Shown: positions 13,101 through 20,480 of the stretch, one piece after another
Layout of the letters: each line of letters opens with the position of its first letter
How positions within the stretch are numbered: position 1 is the first letter of the stretch
DNA from: a virus
Length of the DNA stretch: 30,215 nt
Reading direction: 5' to 3' (one strand)
Virus record (IMG/VR): IMGVR_UViG_3300049811_000134
Span: 1 to 30,215 of that record
Position numbers and translations under genes: made by a program
Notes under the pieces: model-generated
Told to the model about the DNA's origin: nothing
Seen by the model: only the letters and a program-made list of their open reading frames with translations
Databases searched by the model: none

Positions 13101-14108
13101 CAGCGTGAAGGCGGTGGACACGTCGCACGCATCGGCCGCGGCGGTGATGTCTGCGGTGCGGATGTCGCCGGCCGGCACGGCCCAGCCGTGGGCGTGGCGC
13201 GCGTAGTGGTAGGCCAGGACGGCGGGGTTCTCGGTCCACGCCGTGTTGCCCGTGCGCGGGTCCAGCACGCGGGCGCCGCGCAGCAGCGCGGTAATGTTGG
13301 GGATGCCCTGCGGGTAGACGTCCGGGTCGAAGACAAGGTCCACCACCGCCAGCGCGATGCCGGCGAAGCGGTCGGTGCTGGTGATCTTGCCGGGGTACTC
13401 TGCCGCCAGGTCGCCGCCCACGTTCTGCGTGGGCGTGCCGCGGTAGGTGCGGATGCGCGCCAGGCTCTGGCCGGCTGTGCGCTGCCACACGATGTTCGCC
13501 GCTTCGCCCACGATGCCGCCCGTAATGGTGGCGATGTTTCCCGACATTGACACCGACAGCGGCGCGTTCTGACGACCGCTCTCTGGCTCGGACTGGTTGA
13601 CCCACGCGCTCACGGTGCCGGCAACCACATTGCCCGCCAGCGTGACGGTGGCAGACCCGCCCACACCAAGGGCAACCTCTTGCTGCTCGCTTATCAGGTC
13701 AGACTTCTGCCACGGCGCGGTCTGCACCCAGCCGTTGCCGTCCAGGGTCAGCGGGATGTCGTCGAAGTAGAAGGTCTCGAAGCCGTCGATCTCGTGTCCG
13801 GCGAAGGACACGATCAGCGTCAGGCGCTCGCTGTTGGTGCCGCTGGTCCAGCGGCGGCGCACGCCTTCCACGGTGCGCGCGCGGCCCAGCACCAGCGTGC
13901 GCGGCGCGTCGGGCTGCAGGTCCAGCATCACCTGCCGGTCGCGCTGCGCGGCGTTGTAGGCGTCGCGGCTGTCGCGCTCCATGCGGCGCTTCTGGTTGCG
14001 GTAGTCGACGGCGCTGGCTGCCACGCTGGCGGCGAAGTACCACCAGTTGCCGGTGACAGCCGCGGCGATGTTCAGCGCGGCGCCGATGAGCTGGCGGAAC
14101 AGGCTCAT
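10107..14108 (-). CDS. Tail tip protein J-like, host specificity
   Basis: The protein has 1333 residues, the largest in the window. The N-terminal part has a short hydrophobic segment (residues about 8-33), a basic linker and TLVLGRARTVEGVRRRW, as in J-type central tail-tip proteins. The middle (about 250-530) carries the conserved tail-tip region with WDDIMATMAGRWGWAGG. Roughly 575-790 is fibronectin-III-like (PTGLALSTS..., VTGLAATSVPGGQRVTWNE). Near residue 1000 there is a short collagen-like run of G-x-T/G-x-x triplets that would trimerise the fibre. The C-terminal 250 residues form a variable receptor-facing region. The gene overlaps its upstream neighbour by four bases. The J-like role rests on size, order and these motifs. 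Confidence 0.88.
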   Translation of the reverse strand: MSLFRQLIGAALNIAAAVTGNWWYFAASVAASAVDYRNQKRRMERDSRDAYNAAQRDRQVMLDLQPDAPRTLVLGRARTVEGVRRRWTSGTNSERLTLIVSFAGHEIDGFETFYFDDIPLTLDGNGWVQTAPWQKSDLISEQQEVALGVGGSATVTLAGNVVAGTVSAWVNQSEPESGRQNAPLSVSMSGNIATITGGIVGEAANIVWQRTAGQSLARIRTYRGTPTQNVGGDLAAEYPGKITSTDRFAGIALAVVDLVFDPDVYPQGIPNITALLRGARVLDPRTGNTAWTENPAVLAYHYARHAHGWAVPAGDIRTADITAAADACDVSTAFTLRLPDTTTTTVTLPRYRCGLVVPLDAEPRAVWDDIMATMAGRWGWAGGTLRLRAGTAAAPAWTLDDSVVALRLDAGTGSPDDEPVLRVAGGTPRDRRVTRVTGTCTHPAERWQVLPFPAIEDPVLIARDGYPLPLEVRLAGVNHPAHAQHLGSILIREAQAGLRMDATCNVIAWPVELFDVAAVTLPRLGMTAKPMEVVGWTWSPDSGVELQLAEISSAIFTPLAELRGLDPAPNTGLPPPWQVPVPTGLALSTSAELAADGAVVAQVLAEWDPIPSQAVQQGGWVEVQWRYVDSDVAPAIVRADSLTAHTLRNLLPGRAVAVAVRSVSALPVRSAWCAQRAVLTAGDDGAPAAVTGLAATSVPGGQRVTWNECPAADYAETEVRHGASWAAGTRIYTGLATFFVWAPPAPGSITLWAVHRDRSGNESTPASVTVTHTDVSGGAALLTLSQSNFAFVFADAAATTSGTGAITFTAALQNLSGTVSFSATAFTADGTNLGPVTLSGTGNTRTMSAAQFVTYAGTRYVTVTASLSGSSDSATVLRVDQGSSALVAALTNEAHAVPADSAGTVTSFAQSGTIIAVAEGTNVLIYDGVGTAAGRWTVSASGTNITPGAISASGSNAQTANASAMTADVASIAFAITGRTLTGAAFGLSKVQRLTKARAGATGSTGATGATGPAGSTGASRFLAYIAAANSSATPATPGNTTNGATPAGWSATPVTLTGTQAQFQTDGTQPAGSTTTTWSTPYLSYFRVAQLSAIAADLGSITAGTVTGATIRTAASGQRVFMNAGGLFTADASGNTVASMGTGSAAAAMYVDIPSASPVMVGLYANSEKNTARAIEARHGGSGVAVFARSIGGEAIEAECFNSGSAVTLAGDVYAVHARGSLPSRFEHQIQSTVSTGTAPFTVASTTRVANLNVATAGWADGASAASTVGGESNTNWARSIGAQRAEIGNTTVGAATASFNPNNKPGAASTNVWLEVRHGGSTFWVPAWPNS

Positions 14109-14677
14109 GGCCGCAAGAAGAAGCTGCGCGCCGGCCAGACGATGGGCGCGGCGTCGGTTGCGGGGTCGCCAGCCAGCGACGTGTCGCCGGGGTACAGGCG
14201 CTGCTGCTCGTCGTTGGTGTAGCGGCTCGACTTGGCGCGCAGGGCCACGGTGCCGCGGTGCTCAGCCGTCAGGCTGATGGTGGCGGTGCGGCCGTCGGCC
14301 AGGCTGGGCACGTTCAAGCGGCCGGCCCAGCACAGCACGGCATCGGCCACGGCGCCGGTGTCGGGGTCTACCAGCGCGTCCCACACGCGCAGGGCGGTGC
14401 CCTCCACGTCCTCAGACAGCGCCAGGGCCACGGCGTCGGGCGTCACGCCAGGCAGCGTCAGGGCCAGGCCGGGCATCTCCGCGGCGCTGTCCTGCACGGG
14501 CTCGATCACCAGGCCCAGCGGCTCCCAGGTGTGGCCGCCCCACGTCAGGGCATGCCCGGCGGTGGTGTAGCGTTCCACCACGGGGAAGCTCATCTCCACC
14601 AGGCGCACCATGGGCACCTGTTCGCCGGCCTGCAGGCGGGCCAGCAGGGCGGTGGCGGCGGTGTTCAGCGCGCGCAT
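14105..14677 (-). CDS. Minor tail protein, DUF2163-like
   Basis: The protein has 190 residues. RLVEMSFPVVERYTTAGHALTWGGHTWEPLGLVIEP at residues about 26-61 is typical of tail-hub proteins that follow the distal tail protein. The rest is strand-rich (ALRVWDALVDPDTGAV, LSLTAEHRGTVALRAKSSRYTNDEQQRLYPGD). The last motif, RYTNDEQQRLYPGD followed by a short Pro/Trp-containing end, is commonly seen in this class (DUF2163 or similar). It sits between a minor tail gene and the J-like gene, in the place of lambda L or K. No NlpC/P60 peptidase gene is visible at this position. Confidence 0.7.
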   Translation of the reverse strand: MRALNTAATALLARLQAGEQVPMVRLVEMSFPVVERYTTAGHALTWGGHTWEPLGLVIEPVQDSAAEMPGLALTLPGVTPDAVALALSEDVEGTALRVWDALVDPDTGAVADAVLCWAGRLNVPSLADGRTATISLTAEHRGTVALRAKSSRYTNDEQQRLYPGDTSLAGDPATDAAPIVWPARSFFLRP

Positions 14678-14678
14678 C

Positions 14679-15275
14679 TCAGAACACCTCGAGCAGGCTG
14701 ATTTCCGGCCCGAGCTGCACGCGGGGGGCGACGTACTCCGCCACGAAGCCGCCCACCAGCTGGAAGGTGCCGGTGGGCTGGTTCCACACCACCGCCGTGC
14801 CGTTCGTCACCGTCAGCCGCAGCGGCATCACCAGCGGCACCACAGCCACGCCGCTGCCGTTGGCCGTGGCGTTGCTGGCGGCCTGCACCAGCTGGCCGCC
14901 CACGCCCAGCATGTCGCCGGCCAGCAGCGTGGCGCCGGGGGTGGTGTTCACGGTCAGGCTGGTGGCGCCCCGGCTGGCGGCGCTGGCCGTGGGGTTGCCG
15001 CGCAGCGTGCCCAGCGGCACCGGCCGCGCGAAGTGCCACAGGCGCACCCAGTCGCCGCTGCGGGCCAGGGCGGACAGGAAGGCCTCGCGCGCGCCGGCCT
15101 GCTCCGCACGGGCCACGGGCAGCGTCATGGTCACGCGCCAGCGGTCAGCCAGGTGCGAGATGCGCTGCGCCTGCCCGGTGTAAGCCGCGCTCCACGCGGC
15201 GCCCTGGCTCTGCACGCTCCAGCGCATGGTGGCGGGCGTGGCCCAGCGCTGGGCCGGCCAGTCCAGCGTGGCCAT
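14679..15275 (-). CDS. Minor tail protein (distal tail type)
   Basis: The protein has 198 residues and starts on the base where the tape-measure stop ends. The N-terminal half (ATLDWPAQRWATPATMRWSVQSQ, then WRVTMTLPVARAEQAGAREAFLSALARSGDWVRLWHFARPVPLGT) reads as a beta-rich distal-tail-like fold. An inserted small domain follows (TSLTVNTTPGATLLAGDMLGVGGQLVQ), with a closing strand ending LGPEISLLEVF. Position directly after the tape measure fits a distal tail or hub component that connects the tube to the tail tip. Confidence 0.72.
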   Translation of the reverse strand: MATLDWPAQRWATPATMRWSVQSQGAAWSAAYTGQAQRISHLADRWRVTMTLPVARAEQAGAREAFLSALARSGDWVRLWHFARPVPLGTLRGNPTASAASRGATSLTVNTTPGATLLAGDMLGVGGQLVQAASNATANGSGVAVVPLVMPLRLTVTNGTAVVWNQPTGTFQLVGGFVAEYVAPRVQLGPEISLLEVF

Positions 15276-17287
15276 CAGCCGGCCCCCTGCGCGTACTGCA
15301 TGCGCGCGGCGCGCGCGCGCTCGCGCGCCATGGCCTGCTCGACCAGGCGCACGGTGGCCGGCCCCACGTCACCCTGCACCACGATGGTGGGCGCGTAGGT
15401 CATCCCGCCACCGCTACCGCCCATGGCGCGGCGCAGGCGCTCGGTGTTCGTGACCCAGCCGCGGCCGGCGCCCATGGTGATGAGCTCGGGCCCGCGCTCG
15501 CCCACCAGGTAGCTGTTGCCGCCTTCGACCGGGCCACCGTCGGCGCGCGGCTTGAAGATGTTGCCGATGGCCGCCAGCAGCGGGTTGCTGCTGCTGCCCA
15601 GGCTGCTGAAGATCAGCTCGTTGAGCCGCGCCGCGGCGGCCTGCGCCGCCATGCGCTGCAGGGTCTGCGCCCACAGGCGGCCGATGTTGGCGAAGTTGCC
15701 CCCCAGCACCTGCTCCAGCGTGTCTCCCAGCGCGTCCTGGATGTTGCGCGCGGCCTGCTCCGCGAAGGTCGTCATCGACCGCGTGGTCTTCTCCGCCTCG
15801 GGTGTGACCAGACCGAGCCGCTCGCGCAGCTTGTCCAGGGCCTGGTTGATCTGCTCGATCCGCGCCGGGTCCGTGGCCGTGCCCAGCTCGTCGTACAGCT
15901 CGCGCGCCAGCGTGGCGGCGGCCTGCAGCTGGAAGGCGGGCGTCTCGGCCAGCGCGGCGTTGATGCGGTTGATGCGCTCCTGCGCGGCCACGGCGGCCGG
16001 GTCCAGGCGGGCCAGCTCGTCGGCCAGCCCCGCGAACACGGAGTCCGACACCACGCCGCCGCCCTGCACCAGGCGCACCAGCGCCTCGAGTTGCCCGCGC
16101 AGGCCCTGCAGCTTGGCCTCGTCGGTCTGCTCCAGGCGGCGCAGGGCTTCGATGAGAGTGGCCTGCTCGGGGGTCAGGCTCAGGCGCGGGGCTTCGGCGG
16201 CTGGGCGGCGGCCTGCAGGCTGCGCGATGGGTGGCGCGGCGCCAACGCGGCGCGGCCGACCTTCGTTGCTGAACTCGGCCAGCGGCAGCCCGGTCAGGTC
16301 GCCACCCATTCGGCGGCGCGCCGCGTCCTGCACACCCTGCAGCCGGCGCAGGCGCTCCTCCAGGCGCGCGATCTCGGTCAGCGCGGCGTTCGCTCGCGGG
16401 CCGTCGGCCAGCGACGCAAAGCCGGCGCGCAGCGCGTCCAGCTCGGTGCGGGTCTCGTTGATGCGTCGTGCCAGGATGCTGCCGGGGTCGGTGCCCAGGG
16501 TGCGGCCCAGCTGCTCGTTCAGCTCGATGAGCCCGCCGATCATCCCGCGGTTGCGCACGGCATCGGCCAGGGCGTTCAACGCGGGCACCAGCGACGACAG
16601 CACCACGCGCGCCGCGTCCTCCGCGTTGGTCTTCAGCTGCGCGATGGCCTTGTCCAGCTTGTCGGCCTCCTCGGCCTGCTGCGCCGTGACGCGGCCCGCG
16701 AATTCCGTGGCCTCCGCCAGGTCGCGCAGGAACGGCCCCGTCTCGCGCACCGACTTGCCGAACAGCTCCTGCACCAGCCGCGCCTTCTCGCCGTCGTCGG
16801 CGAAGCCCGCCAGGGCCTGGGCCACCTGCCGCAACGCGAGCGCGGGGTCCTGCCTCCTCAGCTCGGCGGCGTCCAGGCCGATGCGCTGCAGCGCGATGCT
16901 GATCGGCGCCGTGGCGCTGTCTGCAGCGTTCAGGCTCTGGTTGAACCGCACCAGCGCCCCGCCGACCACGTCGAACTGCACCCCCGCCCGGCGCGCGATG
17001 TCCTCCAGCGCGCTGACGTTCTCGAACGCCGCGCCGGTGGCCTCCGTCAGGTCCTTCATCGCCAGCAGCGGCGCGTTCAGGCGCTGCACGAAGGCGGCCA
17101 CCGCGCCGCCCGCGGCGAACGCCGCTGTCAGCGCGCCGCCGATGGCCAAGCCGGTGTCCTTCAGCCCGTCGAAGGCTGCGCGGATGCGGCCGGCCCGCGC
17201 CTCGGCGATCTGCCCGGCCTGGTCCATGCCCTGCTGGAACTGCGCCAGCCGCGCCACCAGGTCAACGCTCAGGGTCGCCAGTGCCAT
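15275..17287 (-). CDS. Tail tape measure protein
   Basis: The protein has 670 residues and is strongly helical. The N-terminus (LATLSVDLVARLAQFQQGMDQAGQIAEARAGRIRAAFD) and a hydrophobic stretch (LAIGGALTAAFAAGGAVAAFV, about residues 50-70) are typical of tape measures. The body has FENVSALEDIARRAGVQFD and long coiled coil. The C-terminal region carries GERGPEL near residue 595-601 after a Gly-rich turn, a hallmark of tape-measure ends. It sets tail length and is ejected during infection; using the usual relation of about 0.15 nm per residue, the tail would be near 100 nm. It follows the frameshifted chaperone pair. Confidence 0.93.
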   Translation of the reverse strand: MALATLSVDLVARLAQFQQGMDQAGQIAEARAGRIRAAFDGLKDTGLAIGGALTAAFAAGGAVAAFVQRLNAPLLAMKDLTEATGAAFENVSALEDIARRAGVQFDVVGGALVRFNQSLNAADSATAPISIALQRIGLDAAELRRQDPALALRQVAQALAGFADDGEKARLVQELFGKSVRETGPFLRDLAEATEFAGRVTAQQAEEADKLDKAIAQLKTNAEDAARVVLSSLVPALNALADAVRNRGMIGGLIELNEQLGRTLGTDPGSILARRINETRTELDALRAGFASLADGPRANAALTEIARLEERLRRLQGVQDAARRRMGGDLTGLPLAEFSNEGRPRRVGAAPPIAQPAGRRPAAEAPRLSLTPEQATLIEALRRLEQTDEAKLQGLRGQLEALVRLVQGGGVVSDSVFAGLADELARLDPAAVAAQERINRINAALAETPAFQLQAAATLARELYDELGTATDPARIEQINQALDKLRERLGLVTPEAEKTTRSMTTFAEQAARNIQDALGDTLEQVLGGNFANIGRLWAQTLQRMAAQAAAARLNELIFSSLGSSSNPLLAAIGNIFKPRADGGPVEGGNSYLVGERGPELITMGAGRGWVTNTERLRRAMGGSGGGMTYAPTIVVQGDVGPATVRLVEQAMARERARAARMQYAQGAG

Positions 17288-17290
17288 GCG

Positions 17291-17901
17291 TCAGCTCCCC
17301 TCGTCTTCCTTCGGCGGCTTGTAGGCCGCGATCACGCGCAGGCGGTCCATCAGGCCCTCCACGTCGGCGATGCCCAGGTACTCGCGCACCAGGTCGAAGC
17401 CGGCCCACTGCACGGCGCCGTGCCCGTTGTGCAGTAGGTTCCATGCGCTGATGGCGACCCTGTCAGCCGGGTCGCAATCGGGCGGGTCCTCGCCGTCCCA
17501 TGTGACGCCGTGCTGCGCATCGAGCAGGGCCCTTAGCCGTTTCCCAGCGCGGCCTTGCGCTGCAGGTGTGCGGTGATGGCCTCGGCCAGCGCGTTGGCAC
17601 AGGCCTGGACGGCGTCCAGGTTGTCGCGCACGTACTCGCCCCACAGGTCGGCGTCGAACGGCAGCGGCTCGCTGTTGCCCGCAGGGCCGATCAGGCTCGC
17701 CTCGGTGAAGCCGGCCCAGTCCACCGCGCAGGCGGCCACGTCTTCCACCTGCACGCCGGCCGTGAAGCGCGGCATCTCGGCCTCCAGCGGGCGCTGCAGC
17801 TGCACGCGCAGGCCGCCCTGCAGGTCCACCCAGAAGCGGCGCTGCTCGCGCAGGGCGCGCAGCGCGTCGCGCACCAGCGGGGGCTTGCTGTCGGCCATCA
17901 C
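17291..17901 (-). CDS. Tail assembly chaperone long form (gpGT-like) by -1 frameshift
   Basis: The ribosome reads the short chaperone frame from 17901 to the heptamer at 17539-17545, slips back one base, and continues in the next frame to 17291. The product would be about 203 residues: 121 from the first frame and 82 from the second (RLRALLDAQHGVTWDGED ... YKPPKEDEGS). The second frame has no convincing start of its own: upstream it is only shadow sequence, while meaningful protein begins right at the slip site. The long form would bridge the short form, tail tube and tape measure during tail assembly, as gpGT does in lambda. The acidic C-terminus is typical. Confidence 0.85.
17533..17901 (-). 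CDS. Tail assembly chaperone short form (gpG-like)
   Basis: The 122-residue product ends in AALGNG just after the slippery heptamer. The sequence is mixed alpha/beta, with RRFWVDLQGGLRVQLQRPLEAEMPRF at residues about 21-46 and a helical C-terminal half. Position between tail tube and tape measure, the small size and the frameshift site at its end define the role more surely than sequence resemblance. It coats the tape measure before tube polymerisation and is not in the mature virion. It overlaps the tail-tube gene by four bases. Confidence 0.85.
   Translation of the reverse strand: MMADSKPPLVRDALRALREQRRFWVDLQGGLRVQLQRPLEAEMPRFTAGVQVEDVAACAVDWAGFTEASLIGPAGNSEPLPFDADLWGEYVRDNLDAVQACANALAEAITAHLQRKAALGNG
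17539..17545 (-). promoter_or_regulatory. Programmed -1 frameshift slippery heptamer
   Basis: On the minus strand the sequence is G GGA AAC in the zero frame (CTG GGA AAC GGC TAA), a canonical X XXY YYZ heptamer. The zero-frame stop follows one codon later, and the -1 frame is open for 82 codons. It is placed exactly where lambda-like phages frameshift. Confidence 0.88.
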
Positions 17902-18539
17902 GGGGCCAGCTGCAGCACCACGCCCTTGAGCGTGACGCTGAGCGTGCCGGTGCCCAGCTGGCCGCGCTGCACGTCCTCGCCCGGCAGGCTGGGCTCGCCG
18001 TAGCCGATGCGCACCGCGCCGTTGGGCAGCCGCACCCGGAAGACCATCTTCGCGCCAGACTGCGCCAGGCTCTGCAGCGCCGCCATCGCGGTGCTGGGGG
18101 TGTCCTGCGCCAGGATGTTCAGCGTCAGCGACTGCGGCGCCAGCAAGCCGGCCTCTTCTTGCTTCACCACGTCGATCAGCGTGGTGGCGTCCAGCTTCTC
18201 TGCCTCGCCGCCGCCGATGCTGTAGCTGGTGGCCTCAGCCAGCGTGTGCCATGTGGCAACCGGGATGAACTGGCCCGCGGTGAACGCGCTGTAGGCCGTG
18301 GTGTTCAGACCCTGAAGCTCGAAAGTGTTCGTGGCCTGGTTCTTCACCCGGACGGCCTGGCCCTCAAGCTGCACCATGCCCGACACGTTGTTGAAATAGC
18401 CGACCGTGTTGTTTGCCTGCCCGTGCGCGGTCGCGGTAGCGACTGCGGGGTTGGCAAGCGTCACGGCGGTGACGTTGATCGCGGTTCCATACGTTGCGGC
18501 AAACTCAAACGCGATGCCGCGGCCCTTGACGACAGCCAT
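17898..18539 (-). CDS. Major tail tube protein
   Basis: The protein has 213 residues, with a strong Shine-Dalgarno (AAGGAGAG) before the ATG. It starts VVKGRGIAFEFAATYGTA, and has NNVSGMVQLEGQAVRVKNQATNTFELQGLNT (an inserted small domain common in tube proteins), then EAEKLDATTLID and SLTLNILAQDTPSTAMAALQSLAQ. The last features match siphovirus tube proteins (phage_tail_3 type). It polymerises as hexameric rings into the tail tube. A terminator-like hairpin lies directly upstream, and the chaperone gene follows with a four-base overlap. Confidence 0.9.
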   Translation of the reverse strand: MAVVKGRGIAFEFAATYGTAINVTAVTLANPAVATATAHGQANNTVGYFNNVSGMVQLEGQAVRVKNQATNTFELQGLNTTAYSAFTAGQFIPVATWHTLAEATSYSIGGGEAEKLDATTLIDVVKQEEAGLLAPQSLTLNILAQDTPSTAMAALQSLAQSGAKMVFRVRLPNGAVRIGYGEPSLPGEDVQRGQLGTGTLSVTLKGVVLQLAP

Positions 18540-18580
18540 TGCTGCTCTCCTTGCGAAGCCGGCGCGGCCGGCGAACTGTG

Positions 18581-18621
18581 AAAAGACGAAGGGGCCGGCG
18601 ATTGCTCGCGCGGCCCCTTCG
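18581..18621 (-). terminator. Intrinsic-terminator-like hairpin before tail tube gene
   Basis: The inverted repeat CGAAGGGGCCG (18587-18597) and CGGCCCCTTCG (18611-18621) is perfect over 11 bp with a 13-base loop. On the minus strand it is followed by TCTTTT. It lies between the tail completion gene and the tail tube gene, about 40 bases before the latter's start. Confidence 0.85.
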
Positions 18622-18639
18622 GCAACTGCTCTGAGACGG

Positions 18640-19002
18640 TTACGCCGTCCACTCCACGGTGAGTTCCACCCCGTCTAGCTGCAACTCAGCATCGAACGTG
18701 CCGCGCTTCGCGATGACTTCGGCGTAGCGCGCCGGCGGCGCGGCGGCCACGGCGGCCGTGACGGCAGCGGCCACCTGCGCGGCCTCGGCCGCGGTCTTGC
18801 CCCAGCACTGCACCGCGAACGTGACCTCGTCGCACAGCACGCCGCCGTCGATGCCTAACTCCGGCTCATGGTCGGCGGTGAAGACCACCAGCGGCGGGCG
18901 GTCGCCCTCGCCCACGGCGTTCTCTGCGATGCGCGTGCCGACCAGGGCCACCAGCGGCGCGTGGCTGGCCAGCAGGGCGCGGAACTCGACCTCGGCGCTC
19001 AT
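18640..19002 (-). CDS. Tail completion protein (DUF3168, gp17-like)
   Basis: The protein has 120 residues: VEFRALLASHAPLVALVGTRIAENAVGEGDRPPLVVFTADHEPE, then CDEVTFAVQCWGKTAAEAAQVAAAVTAAV, and ends LDGVELTVEWTA. An N-terminal helix followed by L-V-G-x-R-I, a P-P-L-V-V-F strand, a xVQCWG strand and a helix is the pattern of DUF3168 tail terminator proteins. It would cap the tail tube for joining to the head. It sits between the HK97 gp10-like gene and the tail tube, as expected. Confidence 0.88.
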   Translation of the reverse strand: MSAEVEFRALLASHAPLVALVGTRIAENAVGEGDRPPLVVFTADHEPELGIDGGVLCDEVTFAVQCWGKTAAEAAQVAAAVTAAVAAAPPARYAEVIAKRGTFDAELQLDGVELTVEWTA

Positions 19003-19006
19003 GGGC

Positions 19007-19573
19007 TCACACCTGCGCGCTGCGCACGTTCAGCTTCTGGATCGCCGGCGCGATCTCGCGGGTGAAGATGGCCAGCGCGGTCGGGAACATGCGCGCGCTG
19101 CCCTGCAGGAACTCCACCGGCGGGATGCCGCCGCTGTTGCGTGTGACGCGCCGGGTCTTGAGCTTGCCGCGGCTGGTGTAGGTCACGCGCTCGCCCTTGG
19201 TGCGGATGGCCCGGCCGAACTCCACCCAGCGCCAGTAGAACGGGTCGTTCGGGTTCTTCGCGCCGCGGCTGCCCTTGGGCGCCGGGCGCACGTTCACGAA
19301 CACCCCGACGTCGCCCAGCTTGCGGTCGCGCTTGCTGGTCCGCAGGCTGATGGCCTTGCGCAGCGTCCCGGGCTTGCGGATGCCGCGGCGGATGGCGCTG
19401 GCGCCAGATGGCGTGGACGCGCTGAGCACCGGCGCGCGGCGCCGGGCCTCGTCGCGCACCACCCGGCCGGCCTTGCGCCACGCGGCCCCGAGCGCGCGAC
19501 GGCGCAGCCGGGCCGGGAGCTCCTTGAGCGCCGACACGAAGTCCGGCAGCCCGACGGTCTGCGCCTCGATCAC
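19007..19573 (-). CDS. HK97 gp10-like tail component
   Basis: The GTG at 19573 overlaps the preceding stop (GTGA), giving 188 residues; the open frame upstream is low-complexity shadow. It reads IEAQTVGLPDFVSALKELPARLRRRALGAAWRKAGRVVRDEARRRAPV, with an L-P-x-R-x-R helix and an R-x-x-A-P turn typical of the HK97 gp10 family, then KGSRGAKNPNDPFYWRWVEFGRA, where FYxxxxEFG is another hallmark. It contributes to the head-tail connection or tail completion. Confidence 0.88.
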   Translation of the reverse strand: MIEAQTVGLPDFVSALKELPARLRRRALGAAWRKAGRVVRDEARRRAPVLSASTPSGASAIRRGIRKPGTLRKAISLRTSKRDRKLGDVGVFVNVRPAPKGSRGAKNPNDPFYWRWVEFGRAIRTKGERVTYTSRGKLKTRRVTRNSGGIPPVEFLQGSARMFPTALAIFTREIAPAIQKLNVRSAQV

Positions 19574-19923
19574 GCCGCCTCCGCCTTGCTGCCGCTGGTG
19601 GTCATCAGCTCCAGCGTGTGCCGCCCGCCGTCGACGTCGATCGGCTCGCCCACGATGGCGTAGGGCACGCCGCGCCACAGGATGCGCATGGTGCCCTGCA
19701 CGTCCGGGCGCCAGCGGATGCGGAAGCGCACCTCGACCTGGCTCTGCATGGCGCCGGCCGCGAAGAACTCGCGGCCCCGCAGCGGCTGGGCCTGCGCCCA
19801 GACCTCGGCCACAGTCGCCCAGTCCAGCACGCGCTGGCCGCGGTCGTCCAGCGTGGCGGTGGGCGCCTGCAGCGTGATGCGCTGATCCAGCGAGCCCGCG
19901 GCGGGCATCTTCGGCATCGTCAC
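19570..19923 (-). CDS. Head-tail adaptor / closure protein
   Basis: The protein has 117 residues. AGSLDQRITLQAPTATLDDRGQRVLDWATVAEVWAQAQPLRGREFFAAGAMQSQVEVRFRIRWR is the pattern of the phage head-tail joining family (PF05521, SPP1 gp16-like): an R-I-T-L-Q strand, W-x-x-V-A-x-V-W-A, and R-G-R-E. It would close the connector under the portal. It is overlapped by four bases on both sides. Confidence 0.9.
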   Translation of the reverse strand: MTMPKMPAAGSLDQRITLQAPTATLDDRGQRVLDWATVAEVWAQAQPLRGREFFAAGAMQSQVEVRFRIRWRPDVQGTMRILWRGVPYAIVGEPIDVDGGRHTLELMTTSGSKAEAA

Positions 19924-20477
19924 GGGTACAGCCTCAGCGGGTCCAGCAGCCGCAGCAGGTAGGCATTCGCGCCGAGCACCTCAGTCGTCGTCAGGCTCGG
20001 GTCGTGAGCCATCACCGTCACCATCGCCGCTATGAACTGCCGCGCCGCAGCAGGCACGGCCGCAGCCGTGGCCGCGCCGCTGGTGACGTCCACGCGCACC
20101 GCGATGCCGGTCACGTCCGGGTAGCTGGCCGGCCAGCTTGTTGCCGGGTACAGCCACAGCCCGCCATCGTCTGCGGCCCACGCATACGCGGCACCGTCGA
20201 GCGTCACCCATGCGCCGGCCTGGTTGCGGTAGCTCACCGCCACCGCCGTGGGCAGCGGCTCAGGGATCGGCTCGACAGGGAACGCCGGCAGCGTGTGCCG
20301 CCACGTCTGCTGCATCAGCTTGCGGCCGGTTTCGTGCTCGGCCACCTGACGCGCCGCCGTGATCGCCAGCTCCAGGATCGGCGTCCAGTGCGCGCCGCCG
20401 TCCAGACGCGCCATCGTGGCGGCCTCGTCTGCCGTCAGGGGCTCGGCGGTCGGCGGGGTGAGCAGGGTGGCGGGCAT
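19920..20477 (-). CDS. Head-tail connector (gp6-like)
   Basis: The protein has 185 residues. PLTADEAATMARLDGGAHWTPILELAITAARQVAEHETGRKLMQQTWRHTLPAFP is the classical gp6-like start: two helices, E-x-x-T-G-R-x-L, and W. A central strand domain contains VTLDGAAYAWAADDGGLWLYPATSWP. The C-terminal helices have AAARQFIAAMVTVMAHDP. It docks on the portal beneath the capsid vertex. Upstream is the beta-helix gene, and downstream the closure protein. Confidence 0.9.
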   Translation of the reverse strand: MPATLLTPPTAEPLTADEAATMARLDGGAHWTPILELAITAARQVAEHETGRKLMQQTWRHTLPAFPVEPIPEPLPTAVAVSYRNQAGAWVTLDGAAYAWAADDGGLWLYPATSWPASYPDVTGIAVRVDVTSGAATAAAVPAAARQFIAAMVTVMAHDPSLTTTEVLGANAYLLRLLDPLRLYP

Positions 20478-20480
20478 GAG

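Noticed and set aside
10149-13605. Very long open frames antisense to, and in another frame of, the tail-tip gene (up to about 1120 codons)
   Set aside because: They are composition shadows of a GC-rich gene: low-complexity Arg/Ala/Gly/His sequence, no ribosome site and no domain; the J-like frame explains the region.
15516-17437. Long plus-strand frames across the tape measure gene
   Set aside because: Arg/Ser/Ala-rich shadow sequence opposite a clear tape measure; no independent support.
17291-17644. Second tail chaperone as a gene with its own start
   Set aside because: The N-terminal part of this frame is shadow sequence; protein-like sequence begins at the GGGAAAC slip site, so it is the frameshifted extension.
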